Source of the DNA: Maea johnstoni
Taxonomy: Eukaryota > Annelida > Polychaeta > Spionida > Magelonidae
Length of the DNA stretch: 64,000 bases
Direction: 5' to 3'
Assembly: GCA_963942565.1 (NCBI GenBank)
Contig: OZ012687.1
Span: 11,480,912-11,544,911, forward strand
Part shown: positions 56,901-63,780 of the stretch, one piece after another
Layout of the letters: every line of letters starts with the position of its first letter
Position numbering within the stretch: position 1 is the first letter of the stretch
Made by a program: the position numbers and the translations under genes
Notes under the pieces: model-generated
Databases searched by the model: none
Seen by the model: the letters and a program-made list of their open reading frames with translations, nothing else
Told to the model about the DNA's origin: nothing

Positions 56901-59900
56901 GAACCCATCTCTATAATCTAAAAGTAACTTTACACATCTGCTAGTATATTTTAGCATTTTTCTCACTGCCATTATCATCGGTTATGCTCTCTGCACTGTA
57001 TGGATAAAGTGAAGAGTGATTTTCCTTGAAAATAGTGAGAAGTTGTTCAAGGCTTGTTTAATTTCCTTGCAGTCTTTGGATCCAGGTGTAACAACAGTAC
57101 CAATTGCACTGATAGGGGTGATAGAAATATGCTCTGCTACAACCAGCTTTGCAAATGCAAGATGGGCTATTACCAAAATACTACCCAAAATGACTGTCAG
57201 AAGAGTAAGTTTGAATTGATCCTTAAAATTTCCATGTGGATAAAGATTGTTGTTTAGTTGACCAACTCACATCCCAAAACAAATCATAAGCCTGACACTG
57301 GAGGACATTATATCTATGACTATAGTTCCAATAGGCTTTTAGCAAGCATTCAGTCAGGTCACACATTATTTCATTGGCCAGTAATGCATCTCTCTATACG
57401 TTGTTTAAGTTTCAGTGAGGAGATTAGGTCTGACGCAATTACCTATTTGTTTTACAGTTCTTGGCTCTTCATGTTCTGATACCAGCAACTGTACTGTGAG
57501 AGGTGACACAAATGCCATTTGCAATGAGAATACATGCAAATGCCGGCCTGGATATTTCAATAATGAAAACGACATCTGTGAAAAAAGTAAGCAATGGCAA
57601 TGACTCATAGGGAAAATGATATCTATCACAGTATTTTAATTTGAAATGTATGTAATCACAAGAATTGTATTAATTTGTACTGAGATAAATCTTGAAAGAC
57701 CATCTCACCCTACGTATTACAAAATACAAAATATAGTACAACACCCTCTCTTATAATAATGTGCAGAACTCTAAAGATTATAGAAATTGTCTTAGTTAAG
57801 TGATGTTAAGTTCAAGTTACATTGTTGATATGCCAAACTTGTCAGTATTTGCAAAATGATTTTTTGCAAGAGAAGGTATATGCCATTTGTAATGATTGAT
57901 GGGTGGGCGATGAATTATATTTTTCAAATGTGAAGATGTAATATAGAAGACCTAGCTAGATAAATCAATTGGGATATGTTGTAAATGCCTTGCCATTTAT
58001 GATAGAGTCCCATTCATGCCTCTCAAAGTAGGAACTGAAAACCTTTTAGATTGTGTCTGTTTCATGTCCTTCACTTTGAGTCTGATTTCACAAGCATACA
58101 TATATACCAAAAGATGTTCTGTGGATATACACATATGGTCACTAAAAGATTCTGACTGCAATCCGTGCATTTCAGTTCTAGGTTCCTTCTGCAGTCACAC
58201 AATCAACTGCACAAGTAGAGGAGATGAGAATTCCATATGCATGAATGGCACATGTAGCTGCACATATGGATACTTTACAAATTCAACCAGGAACAAATGC
58301 CAACTAAGTAAGCATGCACATTCTTCATTGCATATTGCAATACATGATATTTAGTGGTATTAGATGGCCAGGTATAAATGCACCAGTATAACAAAGGAAT
58401 TGGTGCTGAGCCCCTCTTTCTTATTTAAAAGTCACTTTACACATACGCAAGTATATCTTAGCATTTATATCACTACCATTATCATCGGCTATTTTCTCTG
58501 TACTTAATAGTTGAGATAAAGAGTGATGTATTCTGAAAATAGTGAGAAGTTGTCCAAGGTTTGTTTAATTTCCTTACAGTCTTTGGATCCAGGTGTAACA
58601 ACAATACCAATTGCACTGATAGGGGTGATAGAAATATGCTCTGCTACAACCAGCTTTGCAAATGCAAGATGGGCTATCACCAAAATACTACCCAAAATGA
58701 CTGTCAGAAGAGTAAGTTTGAATTAATTGTAAAATGTAGCAGGTGGACAATGAATTTCATTCAATTGACCAAATTACTTCTTAAAGCATATTAGAAGCAT
58801 GCCAGTAGAGAAAATTATATTCATTGATATAGTTCCAATAGGCTTTGCGCAAGCATTGACTCAGGTCACACATTATTTCATCGGCCAGTAATGTGTCTCT
58901 CTATAAGGTTGTTTAAGTTCCAGTAAGCATTGACTCAGGTCACACATTATTTTATCGGCCAGTAATGTGTCTCTCTATATGTTGTTAAAGTTCCAGTAAG
59001 GATATTGAGTCTGACCCAATGGCCTTTATATCTTACAGTTCTTGGCTCGTCATGTTCTGATACCAGCAACTGTACCGTGAGAGGTGACACAAATGCCATT
59101 TGCAATGAGAATACATGCAAATGCCTGCCTGGATTTTTCAAGAATGAAAATGAGATCTGTGAGAAAAGTAAGCAATGCAGATCACTAATCAGAAAAATGT
59201 CATTATATCACAGTATTGTTATTCATTAAGAGAAATATACTTAATATAAAAAGGTATAACAAATTGATGTTGAGATAAATCTTGAAAGAAAATCTCTCTA
59301 TGAGGACTACAACATATGAAAGAGTGTACAACACTTCCTCTTTTAATGCGCAGAACTATAAAGAAATTTATAGCAACTGTCTTTGTAATATGATGTCTAG
59401 TTGAAAAAAGATTTGAAATGTACTAAACATGTAAATCATTTACTGATTTATTTTGGACTGAGGAAATCCACATCATCTGTGTTGCCTAATGGTTGGGAGA
59501 TAGACTTCTCTCACAAATGCAAAGATGTTATATAGAAGACATAGCTAAATAAATCAACTGGGATATATTATTGATACCTTGCCTGTTGTGATAGAGTGCC
59601 ATTCATGCTTCTGAAAGTAGGAACTGAAAACCTTTTAGATTGTTTTTCTGTTTCAAGTCCATCTTTTTGAGTCTGATTACACTTTTATATATTGTTAAAC
59701 TATTTTCTTTGGAAATGCACGTTTGTTATCTAAATGATTCTTACTGCAATATGTGCATTTCAGTTCTAGGTTCCTTCTGCAGTTACACAGTGAACTGCAC
59801 CAGTAGAGGAGATGAGAATTCCATATGCATGAATGGCACATGTAGCTGCACATATGGATACTTTACAAATTCCACCAGAAACAAATGCCAACTAAGTAAG

Positions 59901-62900
59901 CATGAAAATTCTTCATTGAATGTTGCAATGCATGGCAGTTAGTAGTATTAGATGACCAGGTGTAAATTCACTAGAATATCAAAGAAATATTGGGGCTGAA
60001 CCCATCTCTATAACCTAAAAGTAACTTTACACATCTGCTAGTATATTTTAGCATTTTTCTCACTGCCATTATCATCGGTTATGCTCTCTGCACTGTATGG
60101 ATAAAGTGAAGAGTGATTTTCCTTGAAAATAGTGAGAAGTTGTTCAAGGCTTGTTTAATTTCCTTGCAGTCTTTGGATCCAGGTGTAACAACAGTACCAA
60201 TTGCACTGATAGGGGTGATAGAAATATGCTCTGCTACAACCAGCTTTGCAAATGCAAGATGGGCTATTACCAAAATACTACCCAGAATGACTGTCAGAAG
60301 AGTAAGTTTGAATTGATCCTTAAAAGTTCCATGTGGATAAAGATTGTTGTTTAGTTGACCAACTCACATCCCAAAACAAATCATAAGCCTGACACTGGAG
60401 GACATTATATCTATGACTATAGTTCCAATAGGCTTTTAGCAAGCATTCAGTCAGGTCACACATTATTTCATTGGCCAGTAATGCATCTCTCTATACGTTG
60501 TTTAAGTTTCAGTGAGGAGATTAGGTCTGACGCAATTACCTATTTGTTTTACAGTTCCTGGCTCTTCATGTTCTGATACCAGCAACTGTACTGTGAGAGG
60601 TGACACAAATGCCATTTGCAATGAGAATACATGCAAATGCCGGCCTGGATATTTCAATAATGAAAACGACATCTGTGAAAAAAGTAAGCAATGGCAATGA
60701 CTCATAGGGAAAATGATATCTATCACAGTATTTTAATTTGAAATGTATGTAATCACAAGAATTGTATTGATTTGTACTGAGATAAATCTTGAAAGACCAT
60801 CTCACCCTACGTATTACAAAATACAAAATATAGTACAACACCCTCTCTTATAATAACGTGCAGAACTCTAAAGATTATAGAAATTGTCTTAGTTAAGTGA
60901 TGTTAAGTTCAAGTTACATTGTTGATATGCCAAACTTGTCAGTATTTGCAAAATGATTTTTTGCAAGAGAAGGTATATGCCATTTGTAATGATTGATGGG
61001 TGGGCGATGAATTATATTTTTCAAATGCAAAGATGTAATATAGAAGACCTAGCTAGATAAATCAATTGGGATATGTTGTAAATGCCTTTCCATTTATGAT
61101 AGAGTCCCATTCATGCCTCTCAAAGTAGGAACTGAAAACCTTTTAGATTGTGTCTGTTTCATGTCCTTCACTTTGAGTCTGATTTCACAAGCATACATAT
61201 ATACCAAAAGATGTTCTGTGGATATACACATATGGTCACTAAAAGATTCTGACTGCAATCCGTGCATTTCAGTTCTAGGTTCCTTCTGCAGTCACACAAT
61301 CAACTGCACAAGTAGAGGAGATGAGAATTCCATATGCATGAATGGCACATGTAGCTGCACATATGGATACTTTACAAATTCAACCAGGAACAAATGCCAA
61401 CTAAGTAAGCATGCACATTCTTCATTGCATATTGCAATACATGATATTTAGTGGTATTAGATGGCCAGGTATAAATGCACCAGTATAACAAAGGAATTGG
61501 TGCTGAGCCCCTCTTTCTTTTTTAAAAGTCACTTTACACATACGCAAGTATATCTTAGCATTTATATCACTACCATTATCATCGGCTATTTTCTCTGTAC
61601 TTAATAGTTGAGATAAAGAGTGATGTATTCTGAAAATAGTGAGAAGTTGTCCAAGGTTTGTTTAATTTCCTTACAGTCTTTGGATCCAGGTGTAACAACA
61701 ATACCAATTGCACTGATAGGGGTGATAGAAATATGCTCTGCTACAACCAGCTTTGCAAATGCAAGATGGGCTATCACCAAAATACTACCCAAAATGACTG
61801 TCAGAAGAGTAAGTTTGAATTAATTGTAAAAAGTAGCAGGTGGACAATGAATTTCAATCAATTGACCAAATTACTTCTTAAAGCAAATTAGAAGCATGCC
61901 AGTAGAGAAAATTATATTCATTGATATAGTTCCAATAGGCTTTGCGCAAGCATTGACTCAGGTCACACATTATTTCATCGGCCAGTAATGTGTCTCTCTA
62001 TAATGTTGTTTAAGTTCCAGTAAGCATTGACTCAGGTCTTTCATTATTTTATCCGCCAGTAATGTGTCTCTCTATATGTTGTTAAAGTTCCAGTAAGGAT
62101 ATTGAGTCTGACCCAATGGCCTTTTTATCTTACAGTTCTCGGCTCTTCATGTTCTGATACCAGCAACTGTACCGTGAGAGGTGACACAAATGCCATTTGC
62201 AATGAGAATACATGCAAATGCCTGCCTGGATTTTTCAAGAATGAAAATGAGATGTGTGAGAAAAGTAAGCAATGCAGATCACTAATCAGAAAAATGTCAT
62301 TATATCACAGTATTGTAATTCAGTAAGAGAAATATACTTAATATAAAAAGGTATAACAAATTGATGTTGAGATTAATCTTGAGAGAAAATCTCTCCATGA
62401 GGACTACAACATATGAACGAGTGTACAACACTTCCTCTTTTAATGCGCAGAACTATAAAGAAATTTATAGCAACTGTCTTTGTAATATGATGTCTAGTTG
62501 AAAAAAGATTTGAAATGTACTAAACATGTAAATCATTTACTGATTTATTTTGGACTGAGGAAATCCACATCATCTGTGTTGCCTAATGGTTGGGAGATAG
62601 ACTTCTCTCACAAATGCAAAGATGTTATATAGAAGACATAGCTAAATAAATCAACTGGGATATATTATTGATACCTTGCCTGTTGTGATAGAGTGCCATT
62701 CATGCTTCTGAAAGTAGGAACTGAAAACCTTTTAGATTGTTTTTCTGTTTCAAGTCCATCTTTTTGAGTCTGATTACACATTTATATATTGTTAAACTAT
62801 TTTCTTTGGAAATGCACGTTTGTTATCTAAATGATTCTTACTGCAATATGTGCATTTCAGTTCTAGGTTCCTTCTGCAGTTACACAGTGAACTGCACCAG

Positions 62901-63780
62901 TAGAGGAGATGAGAATTCCATATGCATGAATGGCACATGTAGCTGCACATATGGATACTTTACAAATTCCACCAGAAACAAATGCCAACTAAGTAAGCAT
63001 GAACATTCTTCATTGAATGTTGCAATGCATGGCAGTTAGTAGTATTAGATGACCAGGTGTAAATTCACTAGAATATCAAAGAAATTTTGGGGCTGAACCC
63101 ATCTCTATAACCTAAAAGTAACTTTACACATCTGCTAGTATATTTTAGCATTTTTCTCACTGCCATTATCATCGGTTATGCTCTCTGCACTGTATGGATA
63201 AAGTGAAGAGTGATTTTCCTTGAAAATAGTGAGAAGTTGTTCAAGGCTTGTTTAATTTCCTTGCAGTCTTTGGATCCAGGTGTAACAACAGTACCAATTG
63301 CACTGATAGGGGTGATAGAAATATGCTCTGCTACAACCTGCTTTGCAAATGCAAGATGGGCTATTACCAAAATACTACCCAAAATGACTGTCAGAAGAGT
63401 AAGTTTGAATTGATCCTTAAAAGTTCCATGTGGATAAAGATTGTTGTTTAGTTGACCAACTCACATCCCAAAACAAATCATAAGCCTGACACTGGAGGAC
63501 ATTATATCTATGACTATAGTTCCAATAGGCTTTTAGCAAGCATTCAGTCAGGTCACACATTATTTCATTGGCCAGTAATGCATCTCTCTATACGTTGTTT
63601 AAGTTTCAGTGAGGAGATTAGGTCTGACGCAATTACCTATTTGTTTTACAGTTCTTGGCTCTTCATGTTCTGATACCAGCAACTGTACTGTGAGAGGTGA
63701 CACAAATGCCATTTGCAATGAGAATACATGCAAATGCCGGCCTGGATATTTCAATAATGAAAACGACATCTGTGAAAAAA
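199..63780 (+). CDS. Internal part of a giant multi-EB/EGF-like-module protein gene (124 exons)
   Basis: This is one spliced gene, open at both ends of the window. I see 124 exons of 129 or 132 bp, each flanked by an AG acceptor and a GTAAG donor and each open in the same phase-1 frame. Together they give 5,414 codons made only of six-cysteine modules (cysteines at module residues 6, 12, 22, 27, 29 and 41/42). The CxCxxG(Y/F) ending fits the EGF-like and EB families, which are disulfide-stabilised extracellular domains. An extracellular-matrix, adhesive or receptor ectodomain role is inference. No signal peptide, transmembrane segment, start, stop or other domain type lies in the window, so N- and C-terminal parts are elsewhere. 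Whether all exons enter one mRNA cannot be told from DNA. Several adjacent genes are unlikely because no terminal exon or intergenic gap breaks the period. Confidence 0.8.
328..923 (+). other. Intron A-B (unit 1)
   Basis: 596-bp phase-1 intron between exons A and B. It is AT-rich, with no RNA gene, transposon or coding region that I can support. It corresponds to intron D-E but has diverged far more than the exons have. Units 1 and 2 have a T-rich run near 811-818 where later units read TTGTTTTT; this changes an upstream open frame, which argues that the frame is not coding. Confidence 0.8.
924..1055 (+). CDS. Exon B (unit 1): 44-residue EB/EGF-like module
   Basis: 132 bp, phase 1-1, acceptor GTGCATTTCAG ending at 923 and donor GTAAGC at 1056. 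Cysteines are at residues 6, 12, 22, 27, 29 and 42, giving one more residue than exon A in the last loop. R-G-D is at 15-17. There are three N-X-T sequons: N11-C-T, N24-G-T and N36-S-T, so this module type could be heavily glycosylated. A CTTAC branch-like motif at 900-904 lies 20 nt before the acceptor end. The last full codon is CTA (Leu44), followed by a single A that makes the next junction codon. It is the partner of exon E, from which it differs at seven bases. Confidence 0.87.
1056..1329 (+). other. Intron B-C (unit 1)
   Basis: 274-bp phase-1 intron. It aligns throughout with intron E-F but with many substitutions, giving the clearest local yardstick for how much the half-units have diverged at unselected sites. 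I see no separate feature in it. Confidence 0.8.
1330..1461 (+). CDS. Exon C (unit 1): 44-residue EB/EGF-like module
   Basis: 132 bp, phase 1-1, acceptor TTTCCTTGCAG ending at 1329 and donor GTAAGT at 1462. It starts TC rather than TT, so the junction codon is ATC, still Ile, followed by Phe rather than Leu. Cysteines are at 6, 12, 22, 27, 29 and 42 and R-G-D is at 15-17 in the context TDRGDRN. Potential sequons are N7-N-S, N8-S-T, N11-C-T and N36-T-T; two of these overlap. It is the partner of exon F and differs from it at only two of 132 bases. Two other open frames overlap this exon on opposite strands, but they lack the cysteine pattern and are shadows. Confidence 0.87.
1462..1714 (+). 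other. Intron C-D (unit 1)
   Basis: 253-bp phase-1 intron, the counterpart of intron F-A. It has a single copy of the roughly 74-bp segment that is duplicated in intron F-A, which accounts exactly for the 74-bp length difference. A branch-like CTGAC is at 1687-1691. Confidence 0.8.
1715..1843 (+). CDS. Exon D (unit 1): 43-residue EB/EGF-like module, A-type
   Basis: 129 bp, phase 1-1, acceptor TTGTTTTACAG ending at 1714 and donor GTAAGC at 1844. It is the second A-type exon of the unit: its first 81 bases carry a single change from exon A, while the C-terminal loop carries most differences (Arg30, Tyr33, Asn35, Asp39 against Leu, Phe, Lys, Glu). Cysteines are at 6, 12, 22, 27, 29 and 41; R-G-D is at 15-17. 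The CTGAC branch-like motif at 1687-1691 keeps the same 24-nt spacing as in exon A, supporting the intron reading. Confidence 0.87.
1844..2428 (+). other. Intron D-E (unit 1, 4 bp short)
   Basis: 585 bp here against 589 in the other units: after GTGCAGAAC near position 2026, a 4-bp TCTA-like segment present in later copies is missing. This is the only reason period 1 is 3,093 bp. I see no RNA gene or coding region. Reverse-strand open frames here are shadows. Confidence 0.8.
2429..2560 (+). CDS. Exon E (unit 1): 44-residue EB/EGF-like module, B-type
   Basis: 132 bp, phase 1-1, acceptor GTGCATTTCAG ending at 2428 and donor GTAAGC at 2561. It is the B-type exon of the second half-unit, with His8, Ile10 and Arg41 in place of Tyr, Val and Lys. 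Six cysteines sit in the standard positions and R-G-D at 15-17. Residue 41 is Arg in units 1-11 and Lys from unit 12 onward, a useful regional marker. A CTGAC motif at 2405-2409 sits 20 nt before the acceptor end. The frame is open for about 160 bp upstream; I treat that as intron because exon B's upstream region is offset in frame by an indel. Confidence 0.87.
2561..2832 (+). other. Intron E-F (unit 1)
   Basis: 272-bp phase-1 intron with a GTAAGC donor and a pyrimidine-rich TTTCCTTACAG acceptor. No further feature is seen. Confidence 0.8.
2833..2964 (+). CDS. Exon F (unit 1): 44-residue EB/EGF-like module, C-type
   Basis: 132 bp, phase 1-1, acceptor TTTCCTTACAG ending at 2832 and donor GTAAGT at 2965. 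It differs from exon C by Asn9 for Ser and His34 for Tyr only. Six cysteines and R-G-D are in place. Because the introns on both sides differ from their exon C counterparts at many positions, the near identity of the exons suggests constraint or exon-centred gene conversion. Splicing onward to exon A of the next unit, 327 bp downstream, keeps the frame and recreates the Ile junction. Confidence 0.87.
2965..3291 (+). other. Intron F-A across the unit 1/2 boundary
   Basis: 327-bp phase-1 intron joining one 3.1-kb unit to the next. It contains the unit boundary used here (GGCTTTGCGC at 3094) and the 74-bp tandem duplication. Its uninterrupted splice signals show that neighbouring units belong to the same transcript model rather than to separate genes. 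Confidence 0.8.
3292..6061 (+). CDS. Unit 2 coding block, exons A-F
   Basis: Exons: A 3292-3420, B 4017-4148, C 4423-4554, D 4808-4936, E 5526-5657, F 5930-6061. Exon A has Ile26 for Thr, shared with unit 3. Exon C has Ser19 for Asn (base 4477), altering the residue two after R-G-D. Intron D-E shares a C at 5268 with unit 6. Confidence 0.87.
6389..9159 (+). CDS. Unit 3 coding block, exons A-F (most divergent unit)
   Basis: Exons: A 6389-6517, B 7115-7246, C 7521-7652, D 7906-8034, E 8624-8755, F 9028-9159. Exon A has Ile26. Exon B has Ile9 and Gly18, the latter directly after R-G-D, and a one-base insertion lies in its acceptor tract. Exon C has an extra cysteine at residue 9. No other unit carries so many amino-acid changes. 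Confidence 0.86.
7521..7652 (+). CDS. Exon C of unit 3: module with seven cysteines
   Basis: An AGT to TGT change at 7544 turns Ser9 into Cys, between the first two canonical cysteines. The six standard cysteines and R-G-D remain, so the module has an odd number. This also removes the N8-S-T sequon by replacing Ser, giving N-C-T instead, which is still a sequon. The extra thiol could pair between molecules or be a mildly harmful variant. Confidence 0.86.
9487..12256 (+). CDS. Unit 4 coding block, exons A-F
   Basis: Exons: A 9487-9615, B 10212-10343, C 10618-10749, D 11003-11131, E 11721-11852, F 12125-12256. First unit with Lys7 in exon C, which marks units 4-12. Exon E has a synonymous TCT Ser codon (base 11780) shared only with unit 10. 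Confidence 0.87.
12584..15353 (+). CDS. Unit 5 coding block, exons A-F
   Basis: Exons: A 12584-12712, B 13309-13440, C 13715-13846, D 14100-14228, E 14818-14949, F 15222-15353. Exon F has His40 for Asn, shared with units 6 and 7. Intron D-E shares a variant near 14706 with unit 6 (TTTCTTGTCC). Confidence 0.87.
15681..18450 (+). CDS. Unit 6 coding block, exons A-F
   Basis: Exons: A 15681-15809, B 16406-16537, C 16812-16943, D 17197-17325, E 17915-18046, F 18319-18450. Lys7 in exon C and His40 in exon F. Intron A-B begins the AAAATGATG and GAGAGAGTG variants also seen in units 7-10 and 12. Confidence 0.87.
18778..21547 (+). CDS. Unit 7 coding block, exons A-F
   Basis: Exons: A 18778-18906, B 19503-19634, C 19909-20040, D 20294-20422, E 21012-21143, F 21416-21547. 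Last of the three His40 exon F copies. Module sequence otherwise standard for units 4-12. Confidence 0.87.
21875..24644 (+). CDS. Unit 8 coding block, exons A-F
   Basis: Exons: A 21875-22003, B 22600-22731, C 23006-23137, D 23391-23519, E 24109-24240, F 24513-24644. Private changes are intronic: one just after the exon C donor (GTAAGTGTG) and one in the exon D acceptor region (ATTAGCTATT). Neither touches the splice dinucleotides. Confidence 0.87.
24972..27741 (+). CDS. Unit 9 coding block, exons A-F
   Basis: Exons: A 24972-25100, B 25697-25828, C 26103-26234, D 26488-26616, E 27206-27337, F 27610-27741. No private amino-acid change. One private intron A-B base near 25643. Confidence 0.87.
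28069..30838 (+). CDS. Unit 10 coding block, exons A-F
   Basis: Exons: A 28069-28197, B 28794-28925, C 29200-29331, D 29585-29713, E 30303-30434, F 30707-30838. The second half switches to a unit-4-like haplotype: the synonymous exon E change and the sequence after exon F match unit 4 rather than unit 9. Confidence 0.87.
31166..33935 (+). CDS. Unit 11 coding block, exons A-F
   Basis: Exons: A 31166-31294, B 31891-32022, C 32297-32428, D 32682-32810, E 33400-33531, F 33804-33935. Intron A-B has the older AAATTGATG and GATAGAGTG states, unlike units 10 and 12 on either side, continuing the patch that begins in unit 10. Confidence 0.87.
34263..37032 (+). CDS. Unit 12 coding block, exons A-F (regional switch point)
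   Basis: Exons: A 34263-34391, B 34988-35119, C 35394-35525, D 35779-35907, E 36497-36628, F 36901-37032. Exon C still has Lys7, but exon E has Lys41 as in all later units, so the boundary between the two array regions falls within this unit. Exon D has Glu39 for Asp (base 35894). Intron D-E shares two variants with unit 20. Confidence 0.87.
37360..40129 (+). CDS. Unit 13 coding block, exons A-F
   Basis: Exons: A 37360-37488, B 38085-38216, C 38491-38622, D 38876-39004, E 39594-39725, F 39998-40129. Exon C returns to Asn7. The exon A acceptor tract has CTTTATATC instead of CTTTTTATC, shared through unit 20. The T at 38852 matches units 14, 17 and 18. Confidence 0.87.
40457..43226 (+). CDS. 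Unit 14 coding block, exons A-F
   Basis: Exons: A 40457-40585, B 41182-41313, C 41588-41719, D 41973-42101, E 42691-42822, F 43095-43226. A T at 41568 in intron B-C is shared only with unit 18. Module sequences are standard for units 13-20. Confidence 0.87.
43554..46323 (+). CDS. Unit 15 coding block, exons A-F
   Basis: Exons: A 43554-43682, B 44279-44410, C 44685-44816, D 45070-45198, E 45788-45919, F 46192-46323. Exon A has Met30 for Leu (base 43640), shared only with unit 19. Two intron B-C variants (AGATGGCC and ATAATCT) are also shared only with unit 19. Confidence 0.87.
46651..49420 (+). CDS. Unit 16 coding block, exons A-F
   Basis: Exons: A 46651-46779, B 47376-47507, C 47782-47913, D 48167-48295, E 48885-49016, F 49289-49420. 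Exon B ends CGA (Arg44) where all others end CTA (Leu44), the last full codon before the donor. G at 46519 in intron F-A is shared with units 17 and 20. Confidence 0.87.
49748..52517 (+). CDS. Unit 17 coding block, exons A-F
   Basis: Exons: A 49748-49876, B 50473-50604, C 50879-51010, D 51264-51392, E 51982-52113, F 52386-52517. First unit of the second copy of the four-unit higher-order repeat, with the T at 51240 matching unit 13. No private amino-acid change. Confidence 0.87.
52845..55614 (+). CDS. Unit 18 coding block, exons A-F (one module lacks a cysteine)
   Basis: Exons: A 52845-52973, B 53570-53701, C 53976-54107, D 54361-54489, E 55079-55210, F 55483-55614. Exon E has Tyr at residue 27 (base 55157), removing the fourth cysteine. 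Otherwise it pairs with unit 14. Confidence 0.87.
55079..55210 (+). CDS. Exon E of unit 18: module with five cysteines
   Basis: TGT to TAT at 55157 replaces Cys27, the first half of the CxC motif, with Tyr. In EGF-type folds this cysteine is always disulfide-bonded, so a partner cysteine would be left free. The frame, splice sites and R-G-D are intact. Unit 14, its higher-order partner, keeps Cys27, so the change is probably younger than the four-unit duplication. Confidence 0.86.
55942..58711 (+). CDS. Unit 19 coding block, exons A-F
   Basis: Exons: A 55942-56070, B 56667-56798, C 57073-57204, D 57458-57586, E 58176-58307, F 58580-58711. Met30 in exon A (base 56028) and the intron B-C and D-E variants match unit 15. 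Confidence 0.87.
59039..61808 (+). CDS. Unit 20 coding block, exons A-F
   Basis: Exons: A 59039-59167, B 59764-59895, C 60170-60301, D 60555-60683, E 61273-61404, F 61677-61808. Exon A has a synonymous TCG Ser codon. Exon D has Pro2 for Leu (base 60558) at the module junction. The first part resembles unit 16, whereas intron D-E resembles unit 12, so the unit is a mosaic. Confidence 0.87.
62136..63780 (+). CDS. Unit 21 coding block, exons A-D (cut by window end)
   Basis: Exons: A 62136-62264, B 62861-62992, C 63267-63398, D 63652-63780; the window ends inside intron D-E (63781-64000). Exon A has Met40 for Ile; exon C has Leu25 for Gln (base 63339). The 74-bp intronic duplication here has several private changes near 62039-62055. 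The exon A acceptor has the CTTTTTATC form of units 1-12, not that of units 13-20. Confidence 0.86.

Larger units (their letters stand above)
38852..58907 (+). repeat. Higher-order repeat: units 13-16 duplicated as units 17-20 (12,388 bp)
   Basis: Rare variants recur exactly 12,388 bp (four units) apart: T at 38852/51240 and 41949/54337, T at 41568/53956, Met30 at 43640/56028, and G at 46519/58907. The order of states across units 13-16 is repeated in units 17-20. The span given covers the outer marker positions; true edges are not resolved. Confidence 0.75.
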
